Part shown: positions 1 to 6,247 of the stretch, piece by piece
Numbering within the stretch: position 1 is the stretch's first letter
How the letters are laid out: every line of letters begins with the position of its first letter
Source: JAAYJR01 sp964611525
GTDB lineage: Bacteria > Bacteroidota > Bacteroidia > Bacteroidales > Prolixibacteraceae
Direction of reading: 5' to 3'
Length of the DNA stretch: 9,897 bases
Assembly: GCA_964611525.1 (NCBI GenBank)
Contig: CAZTAL010000088.1
Location: forward strand, 1-9,897
Position numbers and translations under genes: made by a program
The notes under the pieces: generated by a model
What the model was told of the DNA's origin: nothing
What the model saw: the letters and a program-made list of their open reading frames with translations, nothing else
Databases searched by the model: none

Positions 1-156
1 ATTTTGAGGCATAGCCATAGCTATGGCGAAAAATTTTAATGCAGTAAAAAGCAAAAAGAACAAGCCTAAATGTTCAGGTTATTTCGTAATAATGCCTTAG
101 CAATAATAAGCTGGGATCATTTTAAAATATTTATAAAATACAGACAAGACGAGATC
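1..156. other. Leader region upstream of kdsA, no convincing gene
   Basis: AT-rich stretch before the chosen kdsA start. It holds a 14-bp perfect palindrome (14-27) and a short open frame (23-100, 25 codons, Lys-rich) that overlaps the upstream extension of the kdsA frame. Frame 1 is open from the window edge to a TAA at 37-39, so the last 12 codons of an upstream gene cannot be excluded, but nothing in them is recognisable. I see no TAnnTTTG -7 box here, so kdsA may be transcribed from further upstream. Confidence 0.4.
14..27. repeat. 14-bp perfect palindrome GCCATAGCTATGGC
   Basis: The sequence equals its own reverse complement over 14 bases and is GC-richer than its surroundings. It lies about 130 bp before the kdsA start. 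It could be an operator, the edge of a hairpin belonging to an upstream transcript, or chance. No second copy was seen in the window. Confidence 0.4.
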
Positions 157-975
157 ATGATACCGGAAATCGAGAAATTAAACTTTTCTGATGGTGACAA
201 CTTTTTCATGATAGCAGGTCCCTGCGCTATTGAGAGTGAACAGATGGCTTTGGATATTGCCGGAAAAATTGCAGGTATCAGCCAACGTTTAAGCATTCCC
301 TTTATCTTCAAAGGCTCCTACCGTAAAGCCAACCGGTCACTGCTGGATTCATTCACGGGAATAGGAGATGAAAAAGCATTAAAAATATTACATCAGGTAG
401 CTGCCTCATTTAATATTCCAACCATTACCGACATTCATTCTGCCTCGGAGGCAGCAATAGCCGCTGAATATGTAGATGTATTGCAAATTCCTGCTTTTTT
501 ATGCCGCCAGACAGATATCTTGGTTGCAGCGGCACACACGGGCAAAACAGTAAATATTAAAAAAGGTCAGTTTCTATCACCAAATGCTATGCAGTTTGCG
601 ATAAATAAAATCAGAAAAAGCGGTAACGATAAAATTATCCTGACCGAACGCGGAACAACTTTCGGATATCAGGATTTGGTTATTGATTTCAGGGGCATTC
701 CCGAAATGCAAAAAATGAAAGTCCCTGTTGTGCTGGATATAACTCACTCGCTACAGCAGCCCAACCAATCAAGCGGTGTAACAGGCGGCCGTCCCGACAT
801 GATTGAAACAATTGCCCGGGCAGGTATTGCATCCGGAGTAGATGGAATCTTCATTGAAACTCATCCCCACCCGCCTTCCGCAAAATCTGACGGTGCCAAC
901 ATGCTGCAACTGGATTTACTGGAATCGCTGTTGAAAAAGCTTGTAGAAATAAGACGAGTAGTGAATTCTTTTTAA
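157..975 (+). CDS. kdsA: 3-deoxy-8-phosphooctulonate synthase (KdsA), metal-dependent class
   Basis: Condenses phosphoenolpyruvate with D-arabinose 5-phosphate to Kdo-8-phosphate, a cytosolic step in making the Kdo of lipid A-core lipopolysaccharide. The 272-residue protein matches the family length (E. coli about 284) and shows its landmarks in order: AGPCAIES (20-27), KGSYRKANRS (52-61), QIPAFLCRQTD (110-120), NIKKGQFLSP (133-142), DITHSLQQ (194-201) and FIETHPHP (232-239). Cys23, His197, Glu234 and Asp245 fall where the four metal ligands of the Aquifex-type enzyme lie; E. coli-type enzymes have Asn in place of this Cys. The frame is open from ATG at 70, but those 29 extra residues are not KdsA-like, so the ATG at 157, just before the conserved core, is preferred. 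A strong hairpin follows the stop. The product call is secure; the metal class is inferred from the ligands. Confidence 0.96.
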   Translation: MIPEIEKLNFSDGDNFFMIAGPCAIESEQMALDIAGKIAGISQRLSIPFIFKGSYRKANRSLLDSFTGIGDEKALKILHQVAASFNIPTITDIHSASEAAIAAEYVDVLQIPAFLCRQTDILVAAAHTGKTVNIKKGQFLSPNAMQFAINKIRKSGNDKIILTERGTTFGYQDLVIDFRGIPEMQKMKVPVVLDITHSLQQPNQSSGVTGGRPDMIETIARAGIASGVDGIFIETHPHPPSAKSDGANMLQLDLLESLLKKLVEIRRVVNSF

Positions 976-1009
976 CAAACAGAGATTTTCTTAGCCCCTG
1001 CATTTATAT

Positions 1010-1144
1010 ATGAGCCAAGTCTAAAAAGGCGCTTCGCGCCCTTTTTAGGCAAATTTAAAAAATTTATTAAGCTGATTTTTAGACATTTATAAAATAACAT
1101 AAAGTATTAATCAATAAAAATTTTAGTTTTTATACTGAACTCAT
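1010..1144 (+). mobile_element. MITE-like repeat element, copy 1 (135 bp)
   Basis: The element starts with ATGAG and ends with CTCAT. Its left end (ATGAGCCAAGTCTAAAAA) matches the reverse complement of its right end (TTTTTATACTGAACTCAT) at 14 of 18 positions. The left third holds a GC-rich hairpin and the rest is nearly pure A+T. It lies 35 bp after the kdsA stop, between convergent genes. It is the same as copy 4 at 109 of 111 positions and has the same length as copy 3. The flanks read TATA before TGAG and TATA after CTCA, but the AT-rich setting makes this weak evidence of a target duplication. No coding capacity; any transposase would have to act in trans. An alternative is a dispersed terminator/REP-like repeat. 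Confidence 0.7.
1021..1048. terminator. Bidirectional terminator-like hairpin between kdsA and the SpmAB gene
   Basis: CTAAAAAGG pairs with CCTTTTTAG, then CGC pairs with GCG around a TTC loop, with one bulged C on the 3' arm, giving about 12 bp. The A-tract and T-tract in the arms give a GC-rich stem followed by U's on both strands, so it could end kdsA transcripts and leftward transcripts from the convergent gene. It is part of repeat copy 1. Confidence 0.7.
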
Positions 1145-1181
1145 ATATGAAATCAAAAATTTTATATGGAAAATTATCTTT

Positions 1182-1291
1182 AGTCCCGGGCATTAACATT
1201 TAAAACTATTACTGTCCGGAAAAAAAATAGTTTTTGGGCGAAAGCCTTTGTTTGATGCAGTATACTTTGCCTTAGCATTTATGCCGGGGAT
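1182..1291. repeat. Nested inverted repeats in the convergent intergenic region
   Basis: Outer arms CCCGGGCAT (1185-1193) and ATGCCGGGG (1281-1289) are complementary except at one position. Inside lie a 9-bp perfect stem, AAAACTATT (1202-1210) with AATAGTTTT (1226-1234), and a small stem GGC-GAAA-GCC (1237-1246). A second small stem, GCAT-TT-ATGC, sits at 1275-1284. The region follows the SpmAB stop on the minus strand, so one of these stems may serve as its terminator. It is not obviously part of the 135-bp element and no second copy was seen. Confidence 0.4.
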
Positions 1292-1314
1292 AATAAATCA
1301 AAATTTAATAATTT

Positions 1315-2547
1315 TTAATGAAAGAAGAGATATGCAAGAAATATTGCTGCCATTATTCCGGTAAAATCTGCAATTAATCCGCATACAACAGCATAACGCG
1401 TATTTTTTATCCCAACCGAACCAAAATATACTGCAAGAATATAAAAGGTAGTATCAGTAGCTCCCTGCACAGTACTTGCCACGCGTCCGACAAATGAATC
1501 AGCTCCATATGTATTCATTGCATCAACCATCATTCCCCTTGCACCGCTACCACTAAGAGGCTTCATAATGGCAGTCGGCAATGCAGGAGTAAAATCTGTA
1601 TTTATACCAGCCTGGTCAAATATCCATGTAAATCCTGAGATAAACCATTCCATTGCCCCCGAGGCCCTGAAAACACCTATAGCAACAAGAATAGCCACTA
1701 AGTACGGAATAATTTTTACCGCTGTTTTGAATCCATCTTTTGCTCCATCTATAAAAGCTTCATATACATTTACCTTTTTTATTATCGCCATTAAGATAAA
1801 GACAATGATAACTGAAAAAAGCAAAAAATTGCTTGACAGGTTAGATACCTGAGTTATAGCCTCTTTATCAAGGGTAGAAAAATACCATATAACACCAACA
1901 ATAAAAAGTGTCAGTCCCCCAAGATATAAAAACACTGTTTTATCGAAAAGGTTAATTTTTTGATAAATGGCAACTGAAATCATTCCCGCAAGGGTAGAAA
2001 AATAAGTTGCAAGGAGTATGGGGACAAAAATGTCAGCGGGATTAACTGCCCCCATTTGTGCACGGTATACCATAATACTTATAGGAAGCAATGTCAGTCC
2101 CGAAGTATTCAGCACCAGAAACATTATCTGGGCATTTGATGCAACATTTTTATCAGGATTAGTAAGCTGCATCTCCTTCATAGCCTGTAATCCGGTAGGT
2201 GTTGCCGCATTGTCCAGGTTCAGCATATTAGCTGTAATATTCATCATTATTGAACCATAAGCCGGATGTGACTTACCCAGTTCAGGAAAAAGCTTATTGA
2301 AAAAAGGACCAATAATACGGGAAAATACTTTAACAATGCCTCCCCTCTCCCCTATCCTCATAATACCCATCCAAAGAGTCAAAACACCGGTCAGTCCCAA
2401 TGATATTTCAAACCCTGTTTTAGCCATATCAAAAGTTGCATTCACCATTTCAGGGAACACTTCGGCATCGCCCATAAAAATCAATCGTACTAGTCCGATG
2501 ATAAAGGCCGTGAAGAAAAAAAATATCCAGATATAGTTAAGGGCCAT
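1315..2547 (-). CDS. SpmA/SpmB-like fused nucleoside recognition (Gate) domain membrane protein
   Basis: A 410-residue inner-membrane protein with many hydrophobic segments. It looks like a fusion of the two halves that Bacillus encodes as the separate spore maturation proteins SpmA and SpmB. The N half (about 1-200) carries NITANMLNLDNAATPTGL (103-120), the SpmA signature. The C half (about 235-410) carries LPTAIMKPLSGSGARG (323-338) and TTFYILAVYFGSVGIKNTR (366-384), the SpmB signatures. Both belong to the nucleoside recognition/Gate fold found in transporters. The organism is not a spore former, so the sporulation name is inherited; the substrate is unknown. Its ATG directly follows the TAA of the DUF6807 gene (TAAATG), which points to one transcript and coupled translation. 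Family call is strong, physiological role unknown. Confidence 0.9.
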   Translation of the reverse strand: MALNYIWIFFFFTAFIIGLVRLIFMGDAEVFPEMVNATFDMAKTGFEISLGLTGVLTLWMGIMRIGERGGIVKVFSRIIGPFFNKLFPELGKSHPAYGSIMMNITANMLNLDNAATPTGLQAMKEMQLTNPDKNVASNAQIMFLVLNTSGLTLLPISIMVYRAQMGAVNPADIFVPILLATYFSTLAGMISVAIYQKINLFDKTVFLYLGGLTLFIVGVIWYFSTLDKEAITQVSNLSSNFLLFSVIIVFILMAIIKKVNVYEAFIDGAKDGFKTAVKIIPYLVAILVAIGVFRASGAMEWFISGFTWIFDQAGINTDFTPALPTAIMKPLSGSGARGMMVDAMNTYGADSFVGRVASTVQGATDTTFYILAVYFGSVGIKNTRYAVVCGLIADFTGIMAAIFLAYLFFH

Positions 2548-3582
2548 TTATATTTTACTCTCAAACTCGCCGGCTATTTTCTCAATCTCCTCAACTGAGG
2601 GATCACCGGGAAAGACAGCCAGACGAAAACGGAATGTTGCCGACTCCCTGTCTTCAATTACAAAATTCATCTCCTCTTTTCCTTCTGAAAATATTTTTTG
2701 TCCGAGAGGATTAGCAGAAAATAATCCATAGCCTCTTGCATGCCAATAAGTAGGATATCCAGCATTAGCAGGATGGTCAAAAATAACGATAGCAACCATT
2801 TCACTATTTATTACACCTGAGAGTTTCATCCACCGTGCACGTGTTCCCCACACTTCACCCCCAGTGATACCCTCACTGCTGAGATAATCACCTGTAGCGA
2901 CCTGTTCTTCAGAAGCATTTATTGTTGTAACATTTCCATGTGAATCCACTACTTTTACATTTCCGGAAGCGGGTAATTCCAACTCCCTGGTAACCCTTAT
3001 GGCAAACATTCCTTCTTTATTATCAGTTATTTTAACTTTACCGTTAACGGCTTTAAGTGTAGTAACACGGTCTATTATCCTGATTTTACCATCTACAGAG
3101 AAGGTATATTCCGTAACTTCATCGAGTAATATATTGCCATGGCTATCCTTCCATACAGCATTAGTAGTCAGATTACCCTCTCCCCTGCCACTTTCAGTTT
3201 TCTTAATATCTTCATGATAAATAGTACCATACTTATCTGCTCTTTCTTTCGGTATCGCTTCCGAATTATTCCAGAAATCGAGTCCGTTTACATCTCCATA
3301 ATTTAACCATATACCAACATGATGAGGATGATCCGCACGCTCTCCGGCCTTTGTTTTCAATGGAAACTGACGTGTAACTTCATTACCCTCTGGAGTAATC
3401 ACAGGCCATAGTACCGGCTTTTTTATATCATCCGGATAGATATATGAAGTAAACAGATCCCCGCCAATAAGAACATCAACTTTCTTTTCAGCGGGTTTAT
3501 TATTTAATAGCACTTTCGGCTGCGACCAAACAAGAGAAGTGCTCAATGACATAATTACGGCAGTAATAAATATTTTTCTCAT
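2548..3582 (-). CDS. Exported DUF6807 (PmoA-like) family protein
   Basis: A 344-residue protein with a signal peptide (1-20, MRKIFITAVI...VWS before Gln21), so likely periplasmic or surface-exposed. The mature part has the conserved face of the DUF6807 family, often labelled 'methane oxygenase PmoA': ADHPHHVGIWLNYGDVNG (83-100), LDFW (101-104), the stretch RARWMKLSG (248-256), and GYPTYWHARGYGLFSANPLG (275-294). The His-rich first motif and the later His270 and His281 could form a binding or active site. Known family members occur in carbohydrate-use loci of Bacteroidota and Planctomycetota; the methane label is not credible here and no biochemical role is established that I know of. It is directly upstream of, and abuts, the SpmAB-like gene. 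The start fits the signal peptide. Confidence 0.85.
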   Translation of the reverse strand: MRKIFITAVIMSLSTSLVWSQPKVLLNNKPAEKKVDVLIGGDLFTSYIYPDDIKKPVLWPVITPEGNEVTRQFPLKTKAGERADHPHHVGIWLNYGDVNGLDFWNNSEAIPKERADKYGTIYHEDIKKTESGRGEGNLTTNAVWKDSHGNILLDEVTEYTFSVDGKIRIIDRVTTLKAVNGKVKITDNKEGMFAIRVTRELELPASGNVKVVDSHGNVTTINASEEQVATGDYLSSEGITGGEVWGTRARWMKLSGVINSEMVAIVIFDHPANAGYPTYWHARGYGLFSANPLGQKIFSEGKEEMNFVIEDRESATFRFRLAVFPGDPSVEEIEKIAGEFESKI

Positions 3583-3604
3583 ATCAATAATTTTAAATAG
3601 TTAA

Positions 3605-3635
3605 TATCAGACCTGATAAATCATTAACAAAAATA
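3605..3635 (-). promoter_or_regulatory. Putative promoter -7 box and operator-like palindrome upstream of the DUF6807 gene
   Basis: On the minus strand TATTTTTG (3635-3628) fits the Bacteroidota -7 consensus TAnnTTTG, 46 bp before the ATG. No clear TTTG -33 box is seen at the expected distance. Between this box and the gene lies TATCAG-AC-CTGATA (3605-3618), a 6-bp inverted repeat with a 2-bp spacer, placed where a repressor could bind. The same AACAAAAATAA stretch (plus strand) recurs upstream of the TPR gene. In this AT-rich DNA chance matches are frequent. Confidence 0.4.
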
Positions 3636-3687
3636 ATAAATCATAAATAGTAATTAATAAATTTTAGATCCTAAAGTAAATATCTTT

Positions 3688-5604
3688 TTAATTGCAATAA
3701 CGTTTAATAATGTTATAAGCACCATAAATTCCCAGTTCTCCGGCGCGACTCAAATCCAGGGCTCCGCCTTCAATATCATTAAGATAAATTTTAGTAAGCC
3801 CACGGTTAAAATATGCTTCTGCAAATTCCGGTTCCAGTTCAATTGCTTTATTCAAATCTTCAATAGCACTTTTATATCTTTGTAGCCTCAGTTTTATATA
3901 TGCCCGGTTATAGTAACCAAAAAAGAAATCACTTTTTAGATAAAGCAAGGTCTGGTAATCATCCATTATTTTATTATATTCAGGTATAGCCATGGGCTGT
4001 TTGTCGGGTTCATCCATGACCGTTTCATTTACAGAAATTACGACTTCATCATGAGTTTCTGAAAGAGATTCAATTTGTTCCAACATCTTGTAACGACAAT
4101 TACCTCTTGAAAAATAAGCAATTGCCTGCTTACTATCAATAATAATAGCACTGTCCATGTCCTCCAGGGCTGCATTATAATTTCCTGTCAGACTTCTGAA
4201 TATACCACGGCTGAGGTAATTATGACTGCTTTTGTTTATTTCAAGCCGGGCATTAAAATAGAGCACGAAATTTTCAAAAACCTCATGGTATTCATCAACA
4301 GGTTTATTGGTTATTGTCATGAGTGGATTATAATTATTTTTTTCATTAATATCTTCTATTGTCATATTATAATACTGAAACCTTTCATAGTCTACCGAAT
4401 TCTTCTCGAATGCCGAAACGATAAATATAGACTGAAGGTCTATTGCTATGTTTCTGTTTTGAATCCTCCCGTCATCTACCTCTTCATCTTCTGTTGGCAG
4501 ATCACGTGTATCCTCAACAATCAGGTTGATCCTGCGGCGTTGCTGCTGTTGTCTTTCTTCCTCTTCTTTATTATCATCATCTTGTTGTTTTGCGGTAGTT
4601 TGTTGTGTACCTGTCTGACCTTGTCCTGCTGAAGAGCTCCCCGTTCCTTGTTGTGACTGTCCCTGACTGCTTTGTTGTCGCTGAGCGAGCTGTCTCGCAT
4701 CCAGTCTGCGGCTTTCCAGGTCAAACCGTGGATTAAGCCGGGCAGCAATCTCGTAATCCTTTTCATACCCCTCGCGACCCAGTATCTCCCTGGCCATAGC
4801 CCTGTTAAAATACGCACTTGCCATTTCAGAATTCAACTTCAGGGCCATATTATAATCCATGATCGCTCCTTCATAATCTTCCAGTTTATGTTTTACAATA
4901 CCCCTGTTATTATAAGCAAGGGCATTCTCAGGATCAAACTTAATACACTGATCATAGTCGCGCAGAGCAGAAGCATAATCTTCCATCTCAAATCGTGCAA
5001 GTCCACGGTTAAGATATGCACTGGCAAAATGGGGACGTATGGTTATTACCTTATTCAGATCCTTAATGGCCTTCTCCGTATTACCCTCTACTATTCTGGC
5101 GTTGCTTCTATTCATTAAAGCATGAGTCGATTTTGGATTTATCTCCAGCGCCTTATCATAATCAGCAATGGCACCCTCGATATTTTTCTGTGACAACTTG
5201 GCGATACCACGATTATTATAAATTGATTCGTTATCGGGATCAAACTCCAAAGCCTTGTTATAATCTTCTATTGCCTTTTCAAAATACTTTAAACTGTGAT
5301 AAGCCATTCCACGGTTCATATAAGCCTGGGGATAAAACGGTTTTATATCAATAGCTTTGTTATAGTCATTTATTGCACCACGGAAATCTTCAAGTTCATG
5401 CTTTGACACCCCCCTGTAAAAATATGCTTCAGGCAAATAAGGACGGAATTTGATTACTATATTAAAGTATTCAATAGCGCCGGTAAAATTACCTATGGAA
5501 ATCCGTGTACGCCCTACCCTGATATAATGATTTATATTTAATTGTGCTTGCGACACGAAGGATGCACCCAACAAAAAAGATAATATTATCAATACTTTCT
5601 TCAT
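3688..5604 (-). CDS. Exported tetratricopeptide repeat (TPR) protein with Gln-rich linker
   Basis: A 638-residue protein with a signal peptide (about 1-20, ending VSQA before Gln21). Eight TPR units run from 26 to 295; most are exactly 34 residues, starting near 59, 93, 127, 161, 195, 229 and 263, with the usual pattern (AYxNRGxAxxxLxxYxxAIxDYxxAxxxxP). A low-complexity hinge follows (about 303-360): Gln/Ser/Gly-rich, then an acidic patch DDDNKEEEE, then Gln/Arg. A region without repeats (360-455) leads to a second TPR group (about 460-505 and 561-629), broken by an insertion at 505-555. Such proteins are scaffolds for protein binding in the envelope; the partner is not evident. It is followed after 105 bp by the DUF6807 gene on the same strand. 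Function beyond a TPR scaffold is unknown. Confidence 0.9.
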   Translation of the reverse strand: MKKVLIILSFLLGASFVSQAQLNINHYIRVGRTRISIGNFTGAIEYFNIVIKFRPYLPEAYFYRGVSKHELEDFRGAINDYNKAIDIKPFYPQAYMNRGMAYHSLKYFEKAIEDYNKALEFDPDNESIYNNRGIAKLSQKNIEGAIADYDKALEINPKSTHALMNRSNARIVEGNTEKAIKDLNKVITIRPHFASAYLNRGLARFEMEDYASALRDYDQCIKFDPENALAYNNRGIVKHKLEDYEGAIMDYNMALKLNSEMASAYFNRAMAREILGREGYEKDYEIAARLNPRFDLESRRLDARQLAQRQQSSQGQSQQGTGSSSAGQGQTGTQQTTAKQQDDDNKEEEERQQQQRRRINLIVEDTRDLPTEDEEVDDGRIQNRNIAIDLQSIFIVSAFEKNSVDYERFQYYNMTIEDINEKNNYNPLMTITNKPVDEYHEVFENFVLYFNARLEINKSSHNYLSRGIFRSLTGNYNAALEDMDSAIIIDSKQAIAYFSRGNCRYKMLEQIESLSETHDEVVISVNETVMDEPDKQPMAIPEYNKIMDDYQTLLYLKSDFFFGYYNRAYIKLRLQRYKSAIEDLNKAIELEPEFAEAYFNRGLTKIYLNDIEGGALDLSRAGELGIYGAYNIIKRYCN

Positions 5605-5622
5605 TTCTTAATACATTATCAA

Positions 5623-5630
5623 CAAAAATA
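5623..5630 (-). promoter_or_regulatory. Putative -7 box of the TPR gene
   Basis: TATTTTTG on the minus strand matches TAnnTTTG and lies 18 bp before the ATG at 5604, which would give a short leader. No TTTG -33 box is visible upstream. It shares AACAAAAATAA (plus strand) with the candidate promoter of the DUF6807 gene. Confidence 0.4.
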
Positions 5631-5683
5631 ACATTAAATAGAAACAGTATAATGATTCATTCACATTATTTAAAAAATTACTC

Positions 5684-5829
5684 ATGAGGTCGGTCCAAAA
5701 AGGCGCTTCGCGCTCTCCTGTTTTCGACACTTTTTTTATGCTTAAAAAGCAAGTTGTTAAAAATCTGATAGTTATAAAATAACATAAGGTATTAATCAAT
5801 AAAAATTTTAATTTTTATACTGAACTCAT
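5684..5829 (+). mobile_element. MITE-like repeat element, copy 2 (146 bp, diverged middle)
   Basis: The left end ATGAGGTCGGTCCAAAAAGG and hairpin core GCGC-TTC-GCGC (5703-5713) align with copy 1 without gaps. The last 60 bp, TTATAAAATAACATAA through TTTTTATACTGAACTCAT, are nearly identical to copy 1. The segment between about 5714 and 5770 is unrelated to the other copies and has its own small stem GCTT-AAA-AAGC (5740-5750). This copy sits between divergent genes, so ending transcription is not an obvious reason for it to be there. Confidence 0.65.
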
Positions 5830-5870
5830 TTTTTAATTAGAATTTTATTTTTTATACTGAACTCACTCAT
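5804..5870 (+). repeat. Tandem duplication of the element tail
   Basis: Two units 37 bp apart begin AATTTTAATTTTTATACTGA (5804) and AATTTTATTTTTTATACTGA (5841). Over their first 26 bases, through ACTCA, they differ at one position. The first unit is the right end of copy 2; the second is an extra right end without its own left half, finishing in CTCACTCAT. Confidence 0.75.
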
Positions 5871-6110
5871 TTCATGGCAAATTATTAAATTTTGTTATTT
5901 TTAATACCTAAAAATCTAAAATAAAAATAGTCAGACAAAATTATTTTTTTCAAGAAATTTAAATTATTATTTTTGGGCATGTTAAAAAACTATTTTGTAG
6001 CAAAGCCGCAATTTATAAAAAGAAATTATTTACACAAATGAGTTTAAATTCCGCCTGAAGGACAGAAACAATAAACTGAATTTTTAAAAGTTATTACACT
6101 AAGCTTATAA
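5871..6110. other. AT-rich spacer between element copies 2 and 3
   Basis: No gene is supported here. The stretch GTCAGACAAAATTAT near 5930-5944 resembles GTCAGACAAATTAT inside copy 3 (6146-6159), with TCTAAAATAAAAATA just before it, so a remnant of an element that lost its hairpin is possible. The sequence AAAAACTATTTT (5985-5996) is the reverse complement of AAAATAGTTTTT at 1224-1235. The promoter of the peptidase gene should lie here or in copy 3, but no TAnnTTTG box is clear. Confidence 0.35.
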
Positions 6111-6245
6111 ATAAGTATAATCTGAAAAAGGTGCTTCGCGTTTTTGTCAGACAAATTATAAAAATTTATCAAACTGATTTTCAATTATATACAAAAAACA
6201 TAAAGATTTTATAAATATAAATTTTAATTTTTTTACAGAACTCAT
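6111..6245 (+). mobile_element. MITE-like repeat element, copy 3 (135 bp, diverged)
   Basis: It has the same total length as copy 1, from ATAAG to CTCAT, and the last 55 bp match copy 1 at about 44 positions without gaps. The left hairpin is changed but kept: TCTG-AAAAA on the 5' arm faces TTTTT-GT-CAGA on the 3' arm around GGTGCTTCGCG. The extra G on one arm is matched by a C on the other, which argues for selection on the fold or for a related ancestor. It ends 2 bp before the first possible ATG of the peptidase gene, so it would form that gene's leader. Confidence 0.65.
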
Positions 6246-6247
6246 AA

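Noticed and set aside
23..100. Short Lys-rich open frame of 25 codons upstream of kdsA
   Set aside because: Too short, no ribosome site, overlaps the kdsA leader in another frame and resembles no known peptide. Possible as a leader peptide but unsupported.
70..156. N-terminal extension of the kdsA frame from the ATG at 70
   Set aside because: The 29 residues have no similarity to KdsA, whose conserved core begins just after the ATG at 157. The total length from 157 fits the family.
1315..2547. Sporulation role suggested by SpmA/SpmB similarity
   Set aside because: The surrounding genes belong to a Gram-negative non-spore-former. The domains are general membrane Gate domains.
2548..3582. Methane oxidation role suggested by the 'PmoA' family label
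   Set aside because: The protein is a soluble exported DUF6807 member, not the membrane subunit of particulate methane monooxygenase, and no pmoB or pmoC gene is nearby.
4222..5354. Long open frames on the plus strand opposite the TPR gene
   Set aside because: They are the antisense of a tandem 102-bp coding repeat and have the composition of shadow frames. The minus-strand TPR protein explains the region.
5608..5799. 63-codon minus-strand open frame upstream of the TPR gene
   Set aside because: It runs through repeat copy 2 and the likely promoter of the TPR gene, and its product resembles nothing known.
1010..6245. The repeated hairpin elements as a CRISPR array
   Set aside because: Repeats are about 135 bp, kilobases apart and imperfect, with genes between them and no regular spacers or cas genes.
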